In this document: positions 11,910 to 21,068 of the stretch, in pieces
How the letters are laid out: each line of letters opens with the position of its first letter
How positions within the stretch are numbered: position 1 is the stretch's first letter
Origin: Nitratireductor mangrovi
Lineage (GTDB): Bacteria > Pseudomonadota > Alphaproteobacteria > Rhizobiales > Rhizobiaceae
Reading direction: 5' to 3'
NCBI RefSeq assembly: GCF_007922615.2
Contig: NZ_CP042301.2
Location: 2,852,001-2,916,000, forward strand
DNA: 64,000 nucleotides
Made by a program: the position numbers and the translations under genes
The notes under the pieces: model-generated
Told to the model about the DNA's origin: nothing
Database searches by the model: none
Seen by the model: only the letters and a program-made list of their open reading frames with translations

Positions 11910-12950
11910 TCAGGCGGCGACCTGGGTGGAAGGCAGCTCGATCTTGCCTTCCTTGGCCAGACGGATGGCGGTCGCCGCGATCGACCGCCGGGCATTGATG
12001 ATGTCCGGCTGAGTCACATTGTCAGCTTCCATGGAAAGTTCGGATTCGATCATGCGCCGCGAGCGAACCCCCAGCGCGGACAGGACCGCTTCCGTGACCT
12101 GGTTGTCGGCCTTGCGCAGCGCCAGTGTCACGACCTCCGTTGAAAGGCCGTCGAAGAGCGCAAGCCGCGCCTTCTGGCTCAGCAGCGGCAGATCCTCGAA
12201 CGAGAACAGCTGCGCGCGGATCGCCTTCACGTCCGCCGATCCGGCCGTTTCCATGTCGGCCAAAAGCTCGTCGAGTTCGGCTTTTTCCATCTCGTTGAGC
12301 ACGGTGGCGACCTTGGCCTGGCCTTCGGTGGAAGACTTCTTGGCACTGTCGCCGAGGAGCCGCGTGCGCAGCTGATTCTCGATGATCCGCAGGGCCGCGG
12401 GCTTCACCGAGCCCATCGAGACCATGCGCTTGGCCGCCTCGCCGCGCTGCGGCTTGGGCATTGCCAGCAGGATGTTGGCGGCGCTGGTGGATGACAGATT
12501 GCTCAAGACAAGCGCGGCCGTCTGCGGATGCTCGCCGGCCAGGAAATCTCCGACCTGTTTGGCCTCCAGCGCCTCGATCTGTGGCCAGACCGGCTCCGGC
12601 GTATCGCCGACTTCCGCGCCGTACCCCATGATCGCACTGACCTCTTCCGGCGACAGCGATTCGCTCAGGATCTTGTCCATGGTAGCGGCCGAATCCATCA
12701 GACCGGCGCCCTCGGCAAACTCGTCCTCGAACTCCGCAATGATCTTTTCGAGCTCGCTCTGCGGGATCGTGCGCAGCTTGCGCGCCGCCTCGATCAGCGA
12801 CTTCAACTCCTCATGCGCGAAGAATTTCAGCAACCGCCCGGCCGCCGGCTTGCCCATCGCCACCAGGATGGCCGCCGCCTTTTGCGCCCGCGTCAGGTTT
12901 TCGGCCGTGGTCCCCCCGGACGACATGGATGGATGCGGATCGAAATCCAT
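11910..12950 (-). CDS. fliG: Flagellar motor switch protein FliG
   Basis: A 346-residue FliG with the three armadillo-type domains. An LTRAQKAAAILVAMG N-terminal segment binds FliF. The middle domain carries GEHPQTAALVLSNL, matching the EHPQ motif used for FliM binding. The C-terminal torque helix region is charged (FEDLPLLSQKARLALFDGL). FliG sits on the MS ring and contacts MotA to generate torque. It lies 7 bp downstream of fliN in the leftward operon, upstream of flhB. Confidence 0.96.
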   Translation of the reverse strand: MDFDPHPSMSSGGTTAENLTRAQKAAAILVAMGKPAAGRLLKFFAHEELKSLIEAARKLRTIPQSELEKIIAEFEDEFAEGAGLMDSAATMDKILSESLSPEEVSAIMGYGAEVGDTPEPVWPQIEALEAKQVGDFLAGEHPQTAALVLSNLSSTSAANILLAMPKPQRGEAAKRMVSMGSVKPAALRIIENQLRTRLLGDSAKKSSTEGQAKVATVLNEMEKAELDELLADMETAGSADVKAIRAQLFSFEDLPLLSQKARLALFDGLSTEVVTLALRKADNQVTEAVLSALGVRSRRMIESELSMEADNVTQPDIINARRSIAATAIRLAKEGKIELPSTQVAA

Positions 12951-12957
12951 CGTTTTC

Positions 12958-13530
12958 TCAGGACGCCTTGGAGTTCTTGATGATTTCGGTCAGCCGGATG
13001 CCAAAACGGGAAGGATCGTTCTCCAGCACGGTGATCTCGCCGCGGGCGATCTTGCGCCCGTTGACGACCACGTCGACCGGCTCGCCGATGCGGCGGTTGA
13101 GAGCCACGGTCGCCCCCTTGCGCAGCGACATCAGGTCCGAGACCTGCATCTCGGTGCTTCCGAGCACGATCTGCACGTCGACCGGGATGCTCATGATAAC
13201 CCCGGAATCGGACTTGCCGCCGGCATCCTGATCGAACTCCGGCAGACCTGCCGAGGCCGCCGGCATCTCTGCGGACGACATATCGGGCATGTCCCCCAGC
13301 GGGCTTTCGGACATGTCGGCGAGCGGATTGTCGGCCATGGCGTCAAGCGGGCTGTCTGCCGCCGCATCAAGAGGGTTGGAGGCAAGGTCGAGGCCATCGA
13401 GTGGCGACGCCGACGCGGTGTCTCCCGCGTCGTCATCGTCCTCCTTGAGGACACCGCGCAATTCGTCGATCGCCCGGTTCAGATCTTCTTCTTCATCCCC
13501 GGCGCTGGCCGGGGCATTGCCCTGGTTCAT
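12958..13530 (-). CDS. fliN: Flagellar motor switch protein FliN
   Basis: A 190-residue FliN. The C-terminal 85 or so residues are a standard SpoA/SURF surface-presentation domain ([44 protein letters not shown]). It is part of the C ring and an export docking site. The N-terminal 100 residues are acidic and low-complexity, with a short repeat based on (N/S)PL and M/AD (for example [20 protein letters not shown]), much longer than the enteric FliN tail. Start ATG 13530 has GGAG 8 nt upstream. fliM precedes it by 42 bp. Confidence 0.95.
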   Translation of the reverse strand: MNQGNAPASAGDEEEDLNRAIDELRGVLKEDDDDAGDTASASPLDGLDLASNPLDAAADSPLDAMADNPLADMSESPLGDMPDMSSAEMPAASAGLPEFDQDAGGKSDSGVIMSIPVDVQIVLGSTEMQVSDLMSLRKGATVALNRRIGEPVDVVVNGRKIARGEITVLENDPSRFGIRLTEIIKNSKAS

Positions 13531-13572
13531 CGTACGGCTCCGAGGTGGGCCCTGCCGATGAACCGGCTTCCA

Positions 13573-14517
13573 TCATGGAAGTTGCAGGCCATCGATCACG
13601 TTCCCTTCTGTATCCCACGGACATTTGATTCGGACAGTGTAGTTTTGTCCAAGGCGGCCAAACTCGCAAACGAACAGTGTCTTGTTCTTGCTCGAAAGCT
13701 TCGCCTCCGAGGCCGCGGTCGGGCTAAGCTCGATCACCTGGCCGGTTTGCAGCGCGGCGATCGCCCCGAGGGTCAACTTGCCAAGCGGCATGGTCGCTTC
13801 CAGCGTTACCCTGGAACGCATCACCTCCTCCGAAAAACGCGCCGACCAGTCGTCCGAGCGCGAGTTCCCGGCCGGGCTTTCCACAGCTTCGGCGCCATCG
13901 CGCGGACGCAGTAGGATACGCTGCGGCATGACCACAACGACGCGGCCGGGCTCGGCCCGCTCCGAGACCGTGAACGTTATCTTGACCGCCGGGCCGTCGC
14001 GCAGCGCGATCTTGCGCAACGCTTCACCCGACTGCGCGGGTGAAAGGGGAAAACGGACTTGCAGTGTGCGCTGCCCGAAACCATTGAAGGCGGCCGCGAC
14101 CTGCTGGATTACGAGGGTCGCGATATCGAGCTCGAGCGATGACAGGTTGCGGGTGATCGGCTGCGGTTCCGCTCCCGGCTCGCCGCCGAAAAGTGCGTCG
14201 AGGAAGATCGCTATCGCCATCGGGTCGACCCGGATGACCAGGGCGTCCGGCGAGTTCGCCGACGCCGCCACGACGACCGCGTCATACGGGCCGGCATCGC
14301 TTATAGCGTCCTTCATGCGCCCGGTATCGACCGCGCCAAGATCGACCTCCACCGGCTGGCTGGTTCCGTCAGCGAACGCGGCCCGCAGCGGTTTCAAAGT
14401 GCGCTCGCCAAGCGCGCGGGCGCTTTCGGCGACCCTGTCCGGCTCGCCGGTGTCGCCGAGCAGACGTTCCAGTATGTCGCTGCCGGGGCTTCCCTGGGCT
14501 GGCGCGCCGTCGGCCAT
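13573..14517 (-). CDS. fliM: Flagellar motor switch protein FliM
   Basis: A 314-residue FliM-type C-ring protein. The start chosen is ATG 14517 (MADGAPAQGS), 2 nt after the motA stop, which gives the usual rhizobial size. The frame runs further upstream into motA but that part is not FliM-like. The C-terminus has a SpoA fold (VTLEATMPLGKLTLGAIAALQTGQVIEL) that pairs with FliN. A classical CheY-binding LSQxEIDALL peptide is not obvious at the N-terminus, which reads DILERLLGDTG. It is the second gene of the motA operon. Confidence 0.9.
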   Translation of the reverse strand: MADGAPAQGSPGSDILERLLGDTGEPDRVAESARALGERTLKPLRAAFADGTSQPVEVDLGAVDTGRMKDAISDAGPYDAVVVAASANSPDALVIRVDPMAIAIFLDALFGGEPGAEPQPITRNLSSLELDIATLVIQQVAAAFNGFGQRTLQVRFPLSPAQSGEALRKIALRDGPAVKITFTVSERAEPGRVVVVMPQRILLRPRDGAEAVESPAGNSRSDDWSARFSEEVMRSRVTLEATMPLGKLTLGAIAALQTGQVIELSPTAASEAKLSSKNKTLFVCEFGRLGQNYTVRIKCPWDTEGNVIDGLQLP

Positions 14518-14518
14518 G

Positions 14519-15394
14519 TCAGGCGGCCTTCGCTTCGCCGTGACCGGACGACAACGTGTGCTGCTCGACCGCATCGATCGTCGGGCGATCATAGGAGGAG
14601 ATCGTCTTGCGGCCGAACTCGAGCGCCACCTGCGGCAGGGCGCCGTTCATGTAGGCGAGCAGGGTCTGTTTGACGATGATGTAGAGCCGATTGCGCTTGT
14701 CGCGAACCACCTTGACCTTGGCCGCGATCGGACCCACCACACCGTAGGAAAGGAAGATGCCGAGGAAGGTGCCGACCAGCGCTGCGCCGATCAGCGCACC
14801 CAGCACTTCCGGCGACTGGTCGAGCGCGCCCATTGCCTTGATAACGCCGAGCACCGCCGCCACGATGCCGATTGCGGGGAGACCGTCGCCGACCGAAACC
14901 AGTGCGTGGTAGGATTTCAGCTTGTCGTGGCGGATGGTGTGGATCTCCTCGTCCATCAGCGCCTCGATCTCGTGCGAACGGGCATTGCCGATGATGATCA
15001 GCCGGCAATAGTCGCAGATGAAGTGGGTGAGATCCTTGTTCTTCAGGACGAGCGGATAAGCCTGGAAGATCGGTGACTCGTCGGGATTGTCGATGTGCCC
15101 TTCCACCTCGCTGCGCGACTTGGTCTTGAGCTCGCGCATCAAGCTATGCAGGACGCCAAGCGTCTCCAGATAATCGTTCTCGCTGGGCACCGCGTGCTTG
15201 AAGGCTTCCAGGATCGCCTTGCCCGCGTCCTTCACCGTGGTCATGGGGTTGCCCACGAGGAAGATGCCAAGCGCGGCGCCGGCGATGATGACGAACTCCC
15301 AGGGCTGTATCAGAACGTCGATGTGGCCGCCCATGGCCATGAAGCCGCCAAGCACGCAGCCGAACGTCACGACCAGACCGATGACAATGCCCAA
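14519..15394 (-). CDS. motA: Flagellar motor stator protein MotA
   Basis: A 291-residue proton-channel stator subunit with four membrane segments and the cytoplasmic loop that contacts FliG. I place the start at TTG 15394 ([18 protein letters not shown]). GGAGG lies 7 nt upstream, the N-terminus then matches other MotA proteins, and the shared promoter TAG lies 35 bp before it. An ATG at 15424 would add ten residues and leave only 5 nt after the promoter. It heads the leftward operon motA-fliM-fliN-fliG-flhB-unknown. Its partner motB is 15 kb away, as usual in rhizobia. Confidence 0.93.
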   Translation of the reverse strand: MGIVIGLVVTFGCVLGGFMAMGGHIDVLIQPWEFVIIAGAALGIFLVGNPMTTVKDAGKAILEAFKHAVPSENDYLETLGVLHSLMRELKTKSRSEVEGHIDNPDESPIFQAYPLVLKNKDLTHFICDYCRLIIIGNARSHEIEALMDEEIHTIRHDKLKSYHALVSVGDGLPAIGIVAAVLGVIKAMGALDQSPEVLGALIGAALVGTFLGIFLSYGVVGPIAAKVKVVRDKRNRLYIIVKQTLLAYMNGALPQVALEFGRKTISSYDRPTIDAVEQHTLSSGHGEAKAA

Positions 15395-15429
15395 GGATAC
15401 GCCTCCGCCGTTGGGTTGGGTCATCCCAA

Positions 15430-15450
15430 CTAGCGCGCGTGCCTTGTGTG
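15430..15450 (-). promoter_or_regulatory. Candidate flagellar promoter element of motA operon
   Basis: On the minus strand CACACAAG is followed by 10 nt and TAG, ending 35 bp before the motA TTG. A second CAAG lies exactly 11 bp upstream of the first (CAAG-N7-CAAG). The same 8-10-3 layout precedes five other flagellar operons in this window. Confidence 0.65.
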
Positions 15451-15478
15451 AAGCTTGATCTGGGCCGCCGGAAAGGTT

Positions 15479-15499
15479 CACGCAAGGATTGCGGCCTAG
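15479..15499 (+). promoter_or_regulatory. Candidate flagellar promoter element of DUF1217-flgF-fliI operon
   Basis: CACGCAAG, 10 nt, then TAG, 37 bp before the TTG chosen for the DUF1217 gene. It is arranged back-to-back with the motA element in the 142-bp divergent region. Confidence 0.65.
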
Positions 15500-15536
15500 C
15501 ATCGCACCGGTCGAAGAAGCACCGGAGAGCCCGGCG

Positions 15537-16316
15537 TTGGTCAGCACCTTTGTCACCTACGCGAACATCACGCGCGATCTCGCCCAGTCGCTGAAGCGCG
15601 TGCACGCCCAGCCACAAGTGCAGCGCGAGAGCGAATATTATCTGGAAAACATCGAGAAGGTGAAATCCATCGAGGAGTTCATCGGCAACGATCGCCTCTT
15701 CCGCTATGCCATGAAGGCGTTCGGGCTCGAGGACATGTCCTACGCCAAGGCCTTCATGGTGAAGGTGCTCGAAGGCGGCGTCGACGATAGCGACAGCTTC
15801 GCCAACCAACTCAGTGATACGAAATATCGCAAGTTCGCCGAGGCCTTCAATTTCAAGCAGTTCGGCGAGAATACGACGATCTTCGAGCGAACGCGCCAGG
15901 GAACGGTGGACCGTTTCGTGCGCCAGACGCTGGAAGAGGATGCCGGCACCCAGAATGAAGGCGTGCGCCTGGCTCTTTATTTCGAGCGCAAGGCGCCGGA
16001 CATTGAAAGCTTCTACTCCGTCCTCGCCGACAACGCGCTCTCCAAGGTAGTCCGCACCGCGCTCAGCCTGCCCGACTCCTTCGCGCTTCTGGATGTCGAC
16101 AAGCAGGTCGAGATCTTCGAACGCACGGTCGACATCGAGGACTTCAAGGATCCGGAAGCGCTTGGCGAGTTCCTGACCCGGTTCACCAGCCTGTGGGAAA
16201 TACAGAACCCGACGTCCTCGTCCTCCCTGCCGGGCATCAGCGTGCTCTTCGGCCAGCCGGCGGAATACGGCATCTCGACAGACATCCTGCTGACCATGCA
16301 GCAACTGAAGCGCTGA
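15537..16316 (+). CDS. DUF1217 flagellar-cluster protein
   Basis: A 259-residue protein of the DUF1217 family, which is found in rhizobial flagellar clusters between motA and flgF. The repeated pattern of [14 protein letters not shown] and [16 protein letters not shown], two similar helical units, is typical. Start TTG 15537 ([15 protein letters not shown]) is supported by GGAGAG 7 nt upstream, agreement with the family N-terminus, and a promoter element just upstream. A TTG at 15489 falls inside that promoter. There is no signal peptide or membrane segment. Function is unknown; context suggests basal-body or rod assembly. flgF follows after 9 bp. Confidence 0.8.
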   Translation: MVSTFVTYANITRDLAQSLKRVHAQPQVQRESEYYLENIEKVKSIEEFIGNDRLFRYAMKAFGLEDMSYAKAFMVKVLEGGVDDSDSFANQLSDTKYRKFAEAFNFKQFGENTTIFERTRQGTVDRFVRQTLEEDAGTQNEGVRLALYFERKAPDIESFYSVLADNALSKVVRTALSLPDSFALLDVDKQVEIFERTVDIEDFKDPEALGEFLTRFTSLWEIQNPTSSSSLPGISVLFGQPAEYGISTDILLTMQQLKR

Positions 16317-16325
16317 GGAGGCAAC

Positions 16326-17045
16326 GTGCAGACCGGACTTTATGTCGCCATTTCCTCCCAGGTCGCGCTCGAAAAGCGCCTCAGGACAATCGCCGACAAC
16401 GTCGCCAACGCCAACACCGTCGGCTTTCGCGCGACCGAGGTGAAATTCGAGGATGTCGTTACGCAGTCAGGTTCGGATTCGGTTGCCTACGTTTCGCCTG
16501 GCTCGACATACCTGTCGACGATCTCGGGACCGCTGAAGCAGACCGGCAATCCGCTCGACTTCGCCATCCGCGGCGATGCCTGGTTTGCACTCGAAACCCC
16601 CGCCGGGCCGGTCATGACCCGCGATGGGCGTTTCAGCATGCTTGAAACCGGCGAACTCGTTTCGACCGAAGGCTATCCGGTGCTCGATGCAGGCGGCGCG
16701 CCGATCCAGCTCAATCCGCTCGACGGGCCGCCAGTCGCCGGCGCAGACGGCATGCTGCGCCAGAACGGGCAGCCGCTCGGCGCCATCGGCCTCTTCAATT
16801 TCGTGCCCGGTCCGGACTTTGTCCGCTACGGCAACTCCGGCATCGTCCCCTCGGGACCGCCGGAGGCTGTCGTTGACAACCCGGAAGTGGGCGTCGTCCA
16901 GGGCTTCGTGGAAGAGTCCAACGTCAATCCCGTCAAGGAGATGACGCGGCTCATCATGGTGCAGAGAGCGTTCGAGAATGCGGCCGCGGTGATGCGCGAC
17001 GGTGATCAGGCACTCGGCGAGGCCGTCAAGGCCCTCGGCAACTGA
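16326..17045 (+). CDS. flgF: Flagellar proximal rod protein FlgF
   Basis: A 239-residue rod protein with the conserved flagellar N-terminal motif (RTIADNVANANTVGFRATEVKFEDV) and C-terminal axial motif (EESNVNPVKEMTRLIMVQRAFENA). It forms part of the proximal rod and is exported by the type III apparatus without a cleaved signal. The GTG start at 16326 follows GAGGAGG closely. The stop overlaps the fliI ATG by one base (TGATG), implying coupling. Confidence 0.95.
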   Translation: MQTGLYVAISSQVALEKRLRTIADNVANANTVGFRATEVKFEDVVTQSGSDSVAYVSPGSTYLSTISGPLKQTGNPLDFAIRGDAWFALETPAGPVMTRDGRFSMLETGELVSTEGYPVLDAGGAPIQLNPLDGPPVAGADGMLRQNGQPLGAIGLFNFVPGPDFVRYGNSGIVPSGPPEAVVDNPEVGVVQGFVEESNVNPVKEMTRLIMVQRAFENAAAVMRDGDQALGEAVKALGN

Positions 17046-18457
17046 TGCGACCTTCCGGACCGTTCGAAGCCTATGCCGGAGCGCCGTCGACCGCGGCGAC
17101 TTCGGGAACGGGGCTGGCCACCCTTGAAACTCTGGGGCGTCTCCATCGCGGCCTCGCCGAGAGCGAAATGTTGGTCAAGCGCGGCGGCAGGATCAGCGAG
17201 GTTTCGGCAACGCATTACCGTGTGCGCGGGCTGTCGGCCCATGCCCGCCTCGGCGATATCGTCGAGCATCGCGGCCGCCGCGGTCAGTGTGCCGGCGAGA
17301 TCGTCCAGATCAATGCCAGCGACGTGCTAGTCGCGCCCTTCGACACCACTTTCGACGCAGGGATTTCTGATCCGGTCTTCATCCGTGGCCCATTCCGCGT
17401 AACGCCCGACGCCTCGTGGCGCGGTCGCGTCATCGACGCGCTCGGGCGCCCGGTCGACGACCTCGGGCCAGTTGTAGGCTCGCCTGACAACACGGCGTCG
17501 ACCTCGGCGACACCGTCCGCTCTGGCCCGACAGCGTGTTGCCAAGCCGTTCCGGACCGGCGTCCGCGTGATCGACATCTTCACGCCCCTTTGCCTCGGCC
17601 AGCGCATTGGTGTCTTTGCAGGATCTGGCGTCGGCAAATCGACGCTTCTCGCCATGCTGGCTTCCGCGCAAGTCTTCGACACTGTCATCATCGCGCTGGT
17701 CGGTGAACGCGGCCGCGAGGTGCGTGAGTTCCTGGAAGACACGATCGGCGCCGACAACATAAGGAAGACGGTCACAGTGGTGGCCACCAGCGATGAAAGC
17801 GCCATGATGCGGCGCCGCGCTTCCAGCACCGCCATGTCTGTCGCCGAATATTTTCGCGATCGCGGCGAACGGGTGCTGCTCATCCTCGACTCGGTGACGC
17901 GCTTTGCCCATGCGATGCGCGAGGTCGCAACCGGCGCCGGCGAACCGCCCGTGGCGCGCGGCTATCCTGCGTCCGTCTTTACCGACCTGCCCAAGCTGCT
18001 TGAACGCGCCGGCCCGGGTGGCAAGGGTGCCGGCTCGATCACGGCGATCATTTCCGTGCTGGTCGATGGTGACGACCACAACGACCCGGTCGCGGACTCG
18101 GTGCGCGGCATCCTCGACGGACATATCGTCCTCGACCGCTCCATCGCCGAGCAGGGCCGCTACCCGGCCGTCGACCCGCTCGCTTCGGTGTCGCGTCTAG
18201 CCCCGCGCGCCTGGAACGAAGGCGAGCGCGCATTGGTGACCAAGCTCAAGGCGATGATCTCGCGCTACGAAGAGACCCGCGACATTCGCATGCTTGGAGC
18301 CTACCGCGCCGGCGCGGACGCCGAACTCGACAACGCGGTGCGCCAGGTACCGGTCATCTACGACGCACTTACGCAGACGCCGCAGGACGGTCCAAGCCGT
18401 GACCCGTTCGCGGAACTGGCCAGCAGGCTGAAGAACCAGGAGGCCGCCAATGGCTAG
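17045..18457 (+). CDS. fliI: Flagellum-specific export ATPase FliI
   Basis: A 470-residue ATPase of the F1-beta/FliI family. Walker A GSGVGKST is near 193-200, and the Walker B strand VLLILDSVTRFAHAMRE near 277 is followed by the ARGYPASVFTDLPKLLERAG segment typical of FliI. It powers unfolding and delivery of flagellar substrates to the FlhA/FlhB gate. A FliH-like partner lies far downstream at 29455 and a FliJ-like protein at 43773. The next gene overlaps by 8 nt. Confidence 0.97.
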   Translation: MRPSGPFEAYAGAPSTAATSGTGLATLETLGRLHRGLAESEMLVKRGGRISEVSATHYRVRGLSAHARLGDIVEHRGRRGQCAGEIVQINASDVLVAPFDTTFDAGISDPVFIRGPFRVTPDASWRGRVIDALGRPVDDLGPVVGSPDNTASTSATPSALARQRVAKPFRTGVRVIDIFTPLCLGQRIGVFAGSGVGKSTLLAMLASAQVFDTVIIALVGERGREVREFLEDTIGADNIRKTVTVVATSDESAMMRRRASSTAMSVAEYFRDRGERVLLILDSVTRFAHAMREVATGAGEPPVARGYPASVFTDLPKLLERAGPGGKGAGSITAIISVLVDGDDHNDPVADSVRGILDGHIVLDRSIAEQGRYPAVDPLASVSRLAPRAWNEGERALVTKLKAMISRYEETRDIRMLGAYRAGADAELDNAVRQVPVIYDALTQTPQDGPSRDPFAELASRLKNQEAANG

Positions 18458-19079
18458 CTGGCACCCGTTTCGCGGCCGCAAGCCGATCGCCGGGGAACCC
18501 TCCCTCGCAGGCACGCCGCCTCGCGCGTCCTCCAAGGCTGCCGCGCCCGGCAAAACCTCACGAAACGCAGGCGGCAAAAAGGGGCGCTTCAAGATCGGCG
18601 ATGCTGTCCTGACCGGCCTCGGACTCGGCCTGGGAGCGGCCAGCTTCACCTTCCCCTGGTATGTCTTCTTCAATCAGGAACAGTTCGGAGTTCGGGTCGT
18701 CAATTTCGAGGAAGTGGAACGCGACTCCGACCTTTCCGGGCCTTTCTACACCCATCAGGTGGAGTGGAAACCGCGGCGGCTGAGCCCGGAAGAGGTCGCC
18801 GAACTCCCCCTCGACTTCGTGCCTACCGGGACGGTCCGCGACCGCCTCGATTCGCCCGACACCACCGGAAGCGTACAGCCCTTTCCGAAACGCGAACCTT
18901 CCTATGCGCTGGTTCACGTCGCCAACGGTCGCGCCATGATCCAGGATGCCAGAGGCTTCTGGGTCGTGGAACGGGGCTCCATATTGCCCGACAACACGCG
19001 CGTGGTGGCGATCGAGCAGCAATCGGGCAAGTGGGTGCTGCGTACCAGCGACGACCGTGTGGTCGAGATCGCCAACTGA
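18450..19079 (+). CDS. Conserved hypothetical membrane-anchored protein after fliI
   Basis: A 209-residue protein with a basic, low-complexity N-terminus, one membrane segment near residues 50-72 (AVLTGLGLGLGAASFTFPWYVFF) and a C-terminal domain ending in a compact strand-rich part (AMIQDARGFWVVERGSILPDNTRVVAIEQQSGKWVLRTSDDRVVEI). That part resembles a small periplasmic or cytoplasmic beta domain but I cannot name it. It overlaps fliI by 8 nt, so it is the last gene of the DUF1217-flgF-fliI operon. Similar genes occupy this position in other rhizobial flagellar clusters, as I recall. Function unknown. Confidence 0.75.
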   Translation: MASWHPFRGRKPIAGEPSLAGTPPRASSKAAAPGKTSRNAGGKKGRFKIGDAVLTGLGLGLGAASFTFPWYVFFNQEQFGVRVVNFEEVERDSDLSGPFYTHQVEWKPRRLSPEEVAELPLDFVPTGTVRDRLDSPDTTGSVQPFPKREPSYALVHVANGRAMIQDARGFWVVERGSILPDNTRVVAIEQQSGKWVLRTSDDRVVEIAN

Positions 19080-19084
19080 CCGGT

Positions 19085-19116
19085 CGCGCAAGTTCCGCGC
19101 AAGACTGCCTGCCTAG
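19085..19116 (+). promoter_or_regulatory. Candidate flagellar promoter with tandem boxes, flgB operon
   Basis: Two copies of CGCGCAAG (19085-19092 and 19096-19103) are spaced 11 bp apart. The second is followed by 10 nt and TAG (19114-19116), 26 bp before the flgB ATG. The 11-bp tandem repeat matches the spacing used by OmpR-type response regulators, which makes Rem/FtcR a candidate binder. Confidence 0.7.
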
Positions 19117-19142
19117 GATTCCCTTCGAGCAAGGGAATTAAG

Positions 19143-19520
19143 ATGCAACCGGTAAGTCTGTTCGATCTGGCGGCACAGCAGGCGCGTTGGCTCTCCGTGC
19201 GCCAATCCGCCGTGGCGGGCAACATCGCCAACATGAACACGCCCGGCTACGAGGCGGTCGATGTTGTGCCTTTCGAACGTGTGCTTGAAAGCAGCAAGCT
19301 GCAGCTGTCGCCGACCCGTGTCGGGCACATGCCGATCGGGGCCGCACGCGAAGGTTTCAACATCCGTGCCGACGAGATCGAGACAACGTCCCCCTCCGGC
19401 AATTCGGTGACGATCGAGCAGGAACTCGCCAAATCTGGCGAGATCCGCCACGCCTTCGAGCTGAACACCGCGATCGTCAAGGCGTTTCACCGCATGGTCA
19501 TGATGACGACGAGAAGCTGA
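19143..19520 (+). CDS. flgB: Flagellar basal-body rod protein FlgB
   Basis: A 125-residue proximal rod protein. The N-terminal flagellar motif (RQSAVAGNIANMNTPGYEAVDVVPFE) and a C-terminal axial helix (HAFELNTAIVKAFHRMVM) are present. The start ATG 19143 follows AAGGGAAT. It is the first gene of the large rightward rod, ring and export operon (flgB to fliP), and its stop overlaps the flgC ATG by one base. Confidence 0.95.
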   Translation: MQPVSLFDLAAQQARWLSVRQSAVAGNIANMNTPGYEAVDVVPFERVLESSKLQLSPTRVGHMPIGAAREGFNIRADEIETTSPSGNSVTIEQELAKSGEIRHAFELNTAIVKAFHRMVMMTTRS

Positions 19521-19942
19521 TGGCAATCGATCCGCTTTCCGTGGCCCTTCAAGTGGCCTCTTCCGGACTGGGGGTTCAGTCAGAGCGGCTGCGTGTGGTG
19601 TCGGAAAACCTGGCCAACGCGCAGTCGACCGGTGCGACACCGGGCAGCGACCCCTACCAGCGCAAGACAGTAACCTTCACGTCGGCGCTTGATCGCGACA
19701 ATGGTGGGGCTTTCGTTCGTGTGCAGTCCGTTGATGTCGATCGCTCCGAATTCCCGATCGAGTACCTGCCCAATCACCAGGCGGCAAACGAGGATGGCTT
19801 CGTCAAGATGCCCAACGTCAACCCGATCATCGAAATGGCCGACATGAGCGAGGCCAACCGTTCATATGAGGCGAATTTGCAGGTCATCAAGCAGGCGCGG
19901 CAGCTGATCTCGATGACCATTGACCTGTTGAGGGCGACATGA
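19520..19942 (+). CDS. flgC: Flagellar basal-body rod protein FlgC
   Basis: A 140-residue rod protein with the conserved N-terminal motif (RLRVVSENLANAQSTG) and the C-terminal axial motif (VNPIIEMADMSEANRSYEANLQVIKQARQL). It joins FlgB and FlgF in the proximal rod. It overlaps flgB by one base and fliE by four (ATGA), consistent with a coupled operon. Confidence 0.96.
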   Translation: MAIDPLSVALQVASSGLGVQSERLRVVSENLANAQSTGATPGSDPYQRKTVTFTSALDRDNGGAFVRVQSVDVDRSEFPIEYLPNHQAANEDGFVKMPNVNPIIEMADMSEANRSYEANLQVIKQARQLISMTIDLLRAT

Positions 19943-20265
19943 TCGCAGGACTTGGCCTGATCGACAGCATCAACCAGACCTCATTCGGCAATGGCCTGGG
20001 TGACGCCGCCGGCATCAAGCCGCCGGTCGCTCCAGTTTCCGGTGCGACCTCCTTCGCGGCCGCGGTCGAGCAAGCCGGAACGCGCACCGTCGCCTCGATG
20101 GAGCGGGCCGAAGCCCTTTCCCTTCATGCCCTCCAGGGCGGGCAGATTCAGGCGCGCGATGTGGTCGATGCCGTCATGAGCGCCGAGCAGTCTCTCCAGG
20201 CGGCGATCTCGATCCGCGACAAGATCGTGACCGCCTATCTCGAAATCAGCCGAATGGCGATCTGA
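19939..20265 (+). CDS. fliE: Flagellar hook-basal body protein FliE
   Basis: A 108-residue FliE, the adaptor between the MS ring and the rod. The C-terminal half has the family pattern (LSLHALQGGQIQARDVVDAVMSAEQSLQAAISIRDKIVTAYLEI region), which is the strongest recognition feature. The N-terminal region is variable. It overlaps flgC by four bases and is followed 9 bp later by flgG. Confidence 0.94.
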   Translation: MIAGLGLIDSINQTSFGNGLGDAAGIKPPVAPVSGATSFAAAVEQAGTRTVASMERAEALSLHALQGGQIQARDVVDAVMSAEQSLQAAISIRDKIVTAYLEISRMAI

Positions 20266-20274
20266 GGACCAGCG

Positions 20275-21063
20275 ATGAAAGCCCTTGCCATTGCCGCGAC
20301 CGGCATGAACGCCCAGCAGCTCAATCTGGAAGTGATTGCCAACAATATCGCCAACATCAACACGACCGGCTTCAAGCGCGCCCGAGCGGAGTTTTCCGAC
20401 CTCCTCTACCAGGTCGAGCGCCTGCAGGGCGTGCCCAATCGAGCCGACCAGAGCATCGTTCCGGAGGGTGCGAGCATCGGCCTCGGCGTCAAGGCATCCT
20501 CGGTGCGCAACGTCCACATGCAGGGTTCGCTTGCCAGCACCGGCAACAGGTTCGACCTGGCACTGGTCGGGCCGGGCTGGTTCCAGATCGAGGGCGCCGA
20601 CGGGCAGCCTCTTTATACCCGCGCGGGAGCCTTCAATACCAACGCCAATGGCGAACTGGTTACCGCCGACGGCTTTCGCATCGTCCCCGACATTGTCTTC
20701 CCGGCCGAAACCGTCGAAGTGATCGTCAACAAGTCCGGCCAGGTCTTTGCCCGCCTCGACGACCAGGTTGAACTGCAGGAACTCGGCCAACTGACACTGG
20801 CAACCTTCGCCAACGAAGCGGGGCTGGCACCACTCGGTGACAACCTGTTCCGCGAAACCGCAGCCTCCGGCGCGGCAAATGTCGGCGTGCCGGGTGATCC
20901 GGGTTTCGCGGTGATCGAACAGGGATATCTGGAAAACTCCAACGTCGATCCGGTCAAGGAAATCACCGAGTTGATCTCGGCGCAGCGCGCCTATGAAATG
21001 AACTCCAAGGTCATCAAGGCGGCCGACGAAATGGCCTCGGTGGTCACCCAAAGCATCAGGTAA
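20275..21063 (+). CDS. flgG: Flagellar distal rod protein FlgG
   Basis: A 262-residue distal rod protein. It opens with [20 protein letters not shown] and the motif [20 protein letters not shown], and ends with the axial motif [28 protein letters not shown]. This size is usual for FlgG. GAGGACC lies close before the ATG. It is followed by flgA after 5 bp. Confidence 0.97.
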   Translation: MKALAIAATGMNAQQLNLEVIANNIANINTTGFKRARAEFSDLLYQVERLQGVPNRADQSIVPEGASIGLGVKASSVRNVHMQGSLASTGNRFDLALVGPGWFQIEGADGQPLYTRAGAFNTNANGELVTADGFRIVPDIVFPAETVEVIVNKSGQVFARLDDQVELQELGQLTLATFANEAGLAPLGDNLFRETAASGAANVGVPGDPGFAVIEQGYLENSNVDPVKEITELISAQRAYEMNSKVIKAADEMASVVTQSIR

Positions 21064-21068
21064 CGCCC

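Noticed and set aside
15144..16304. Long minus-strand open frame overlapping motA and the DUF1217 gene
   Set aside because: It is a shadow of two real genes and lacks any recognisable domain.
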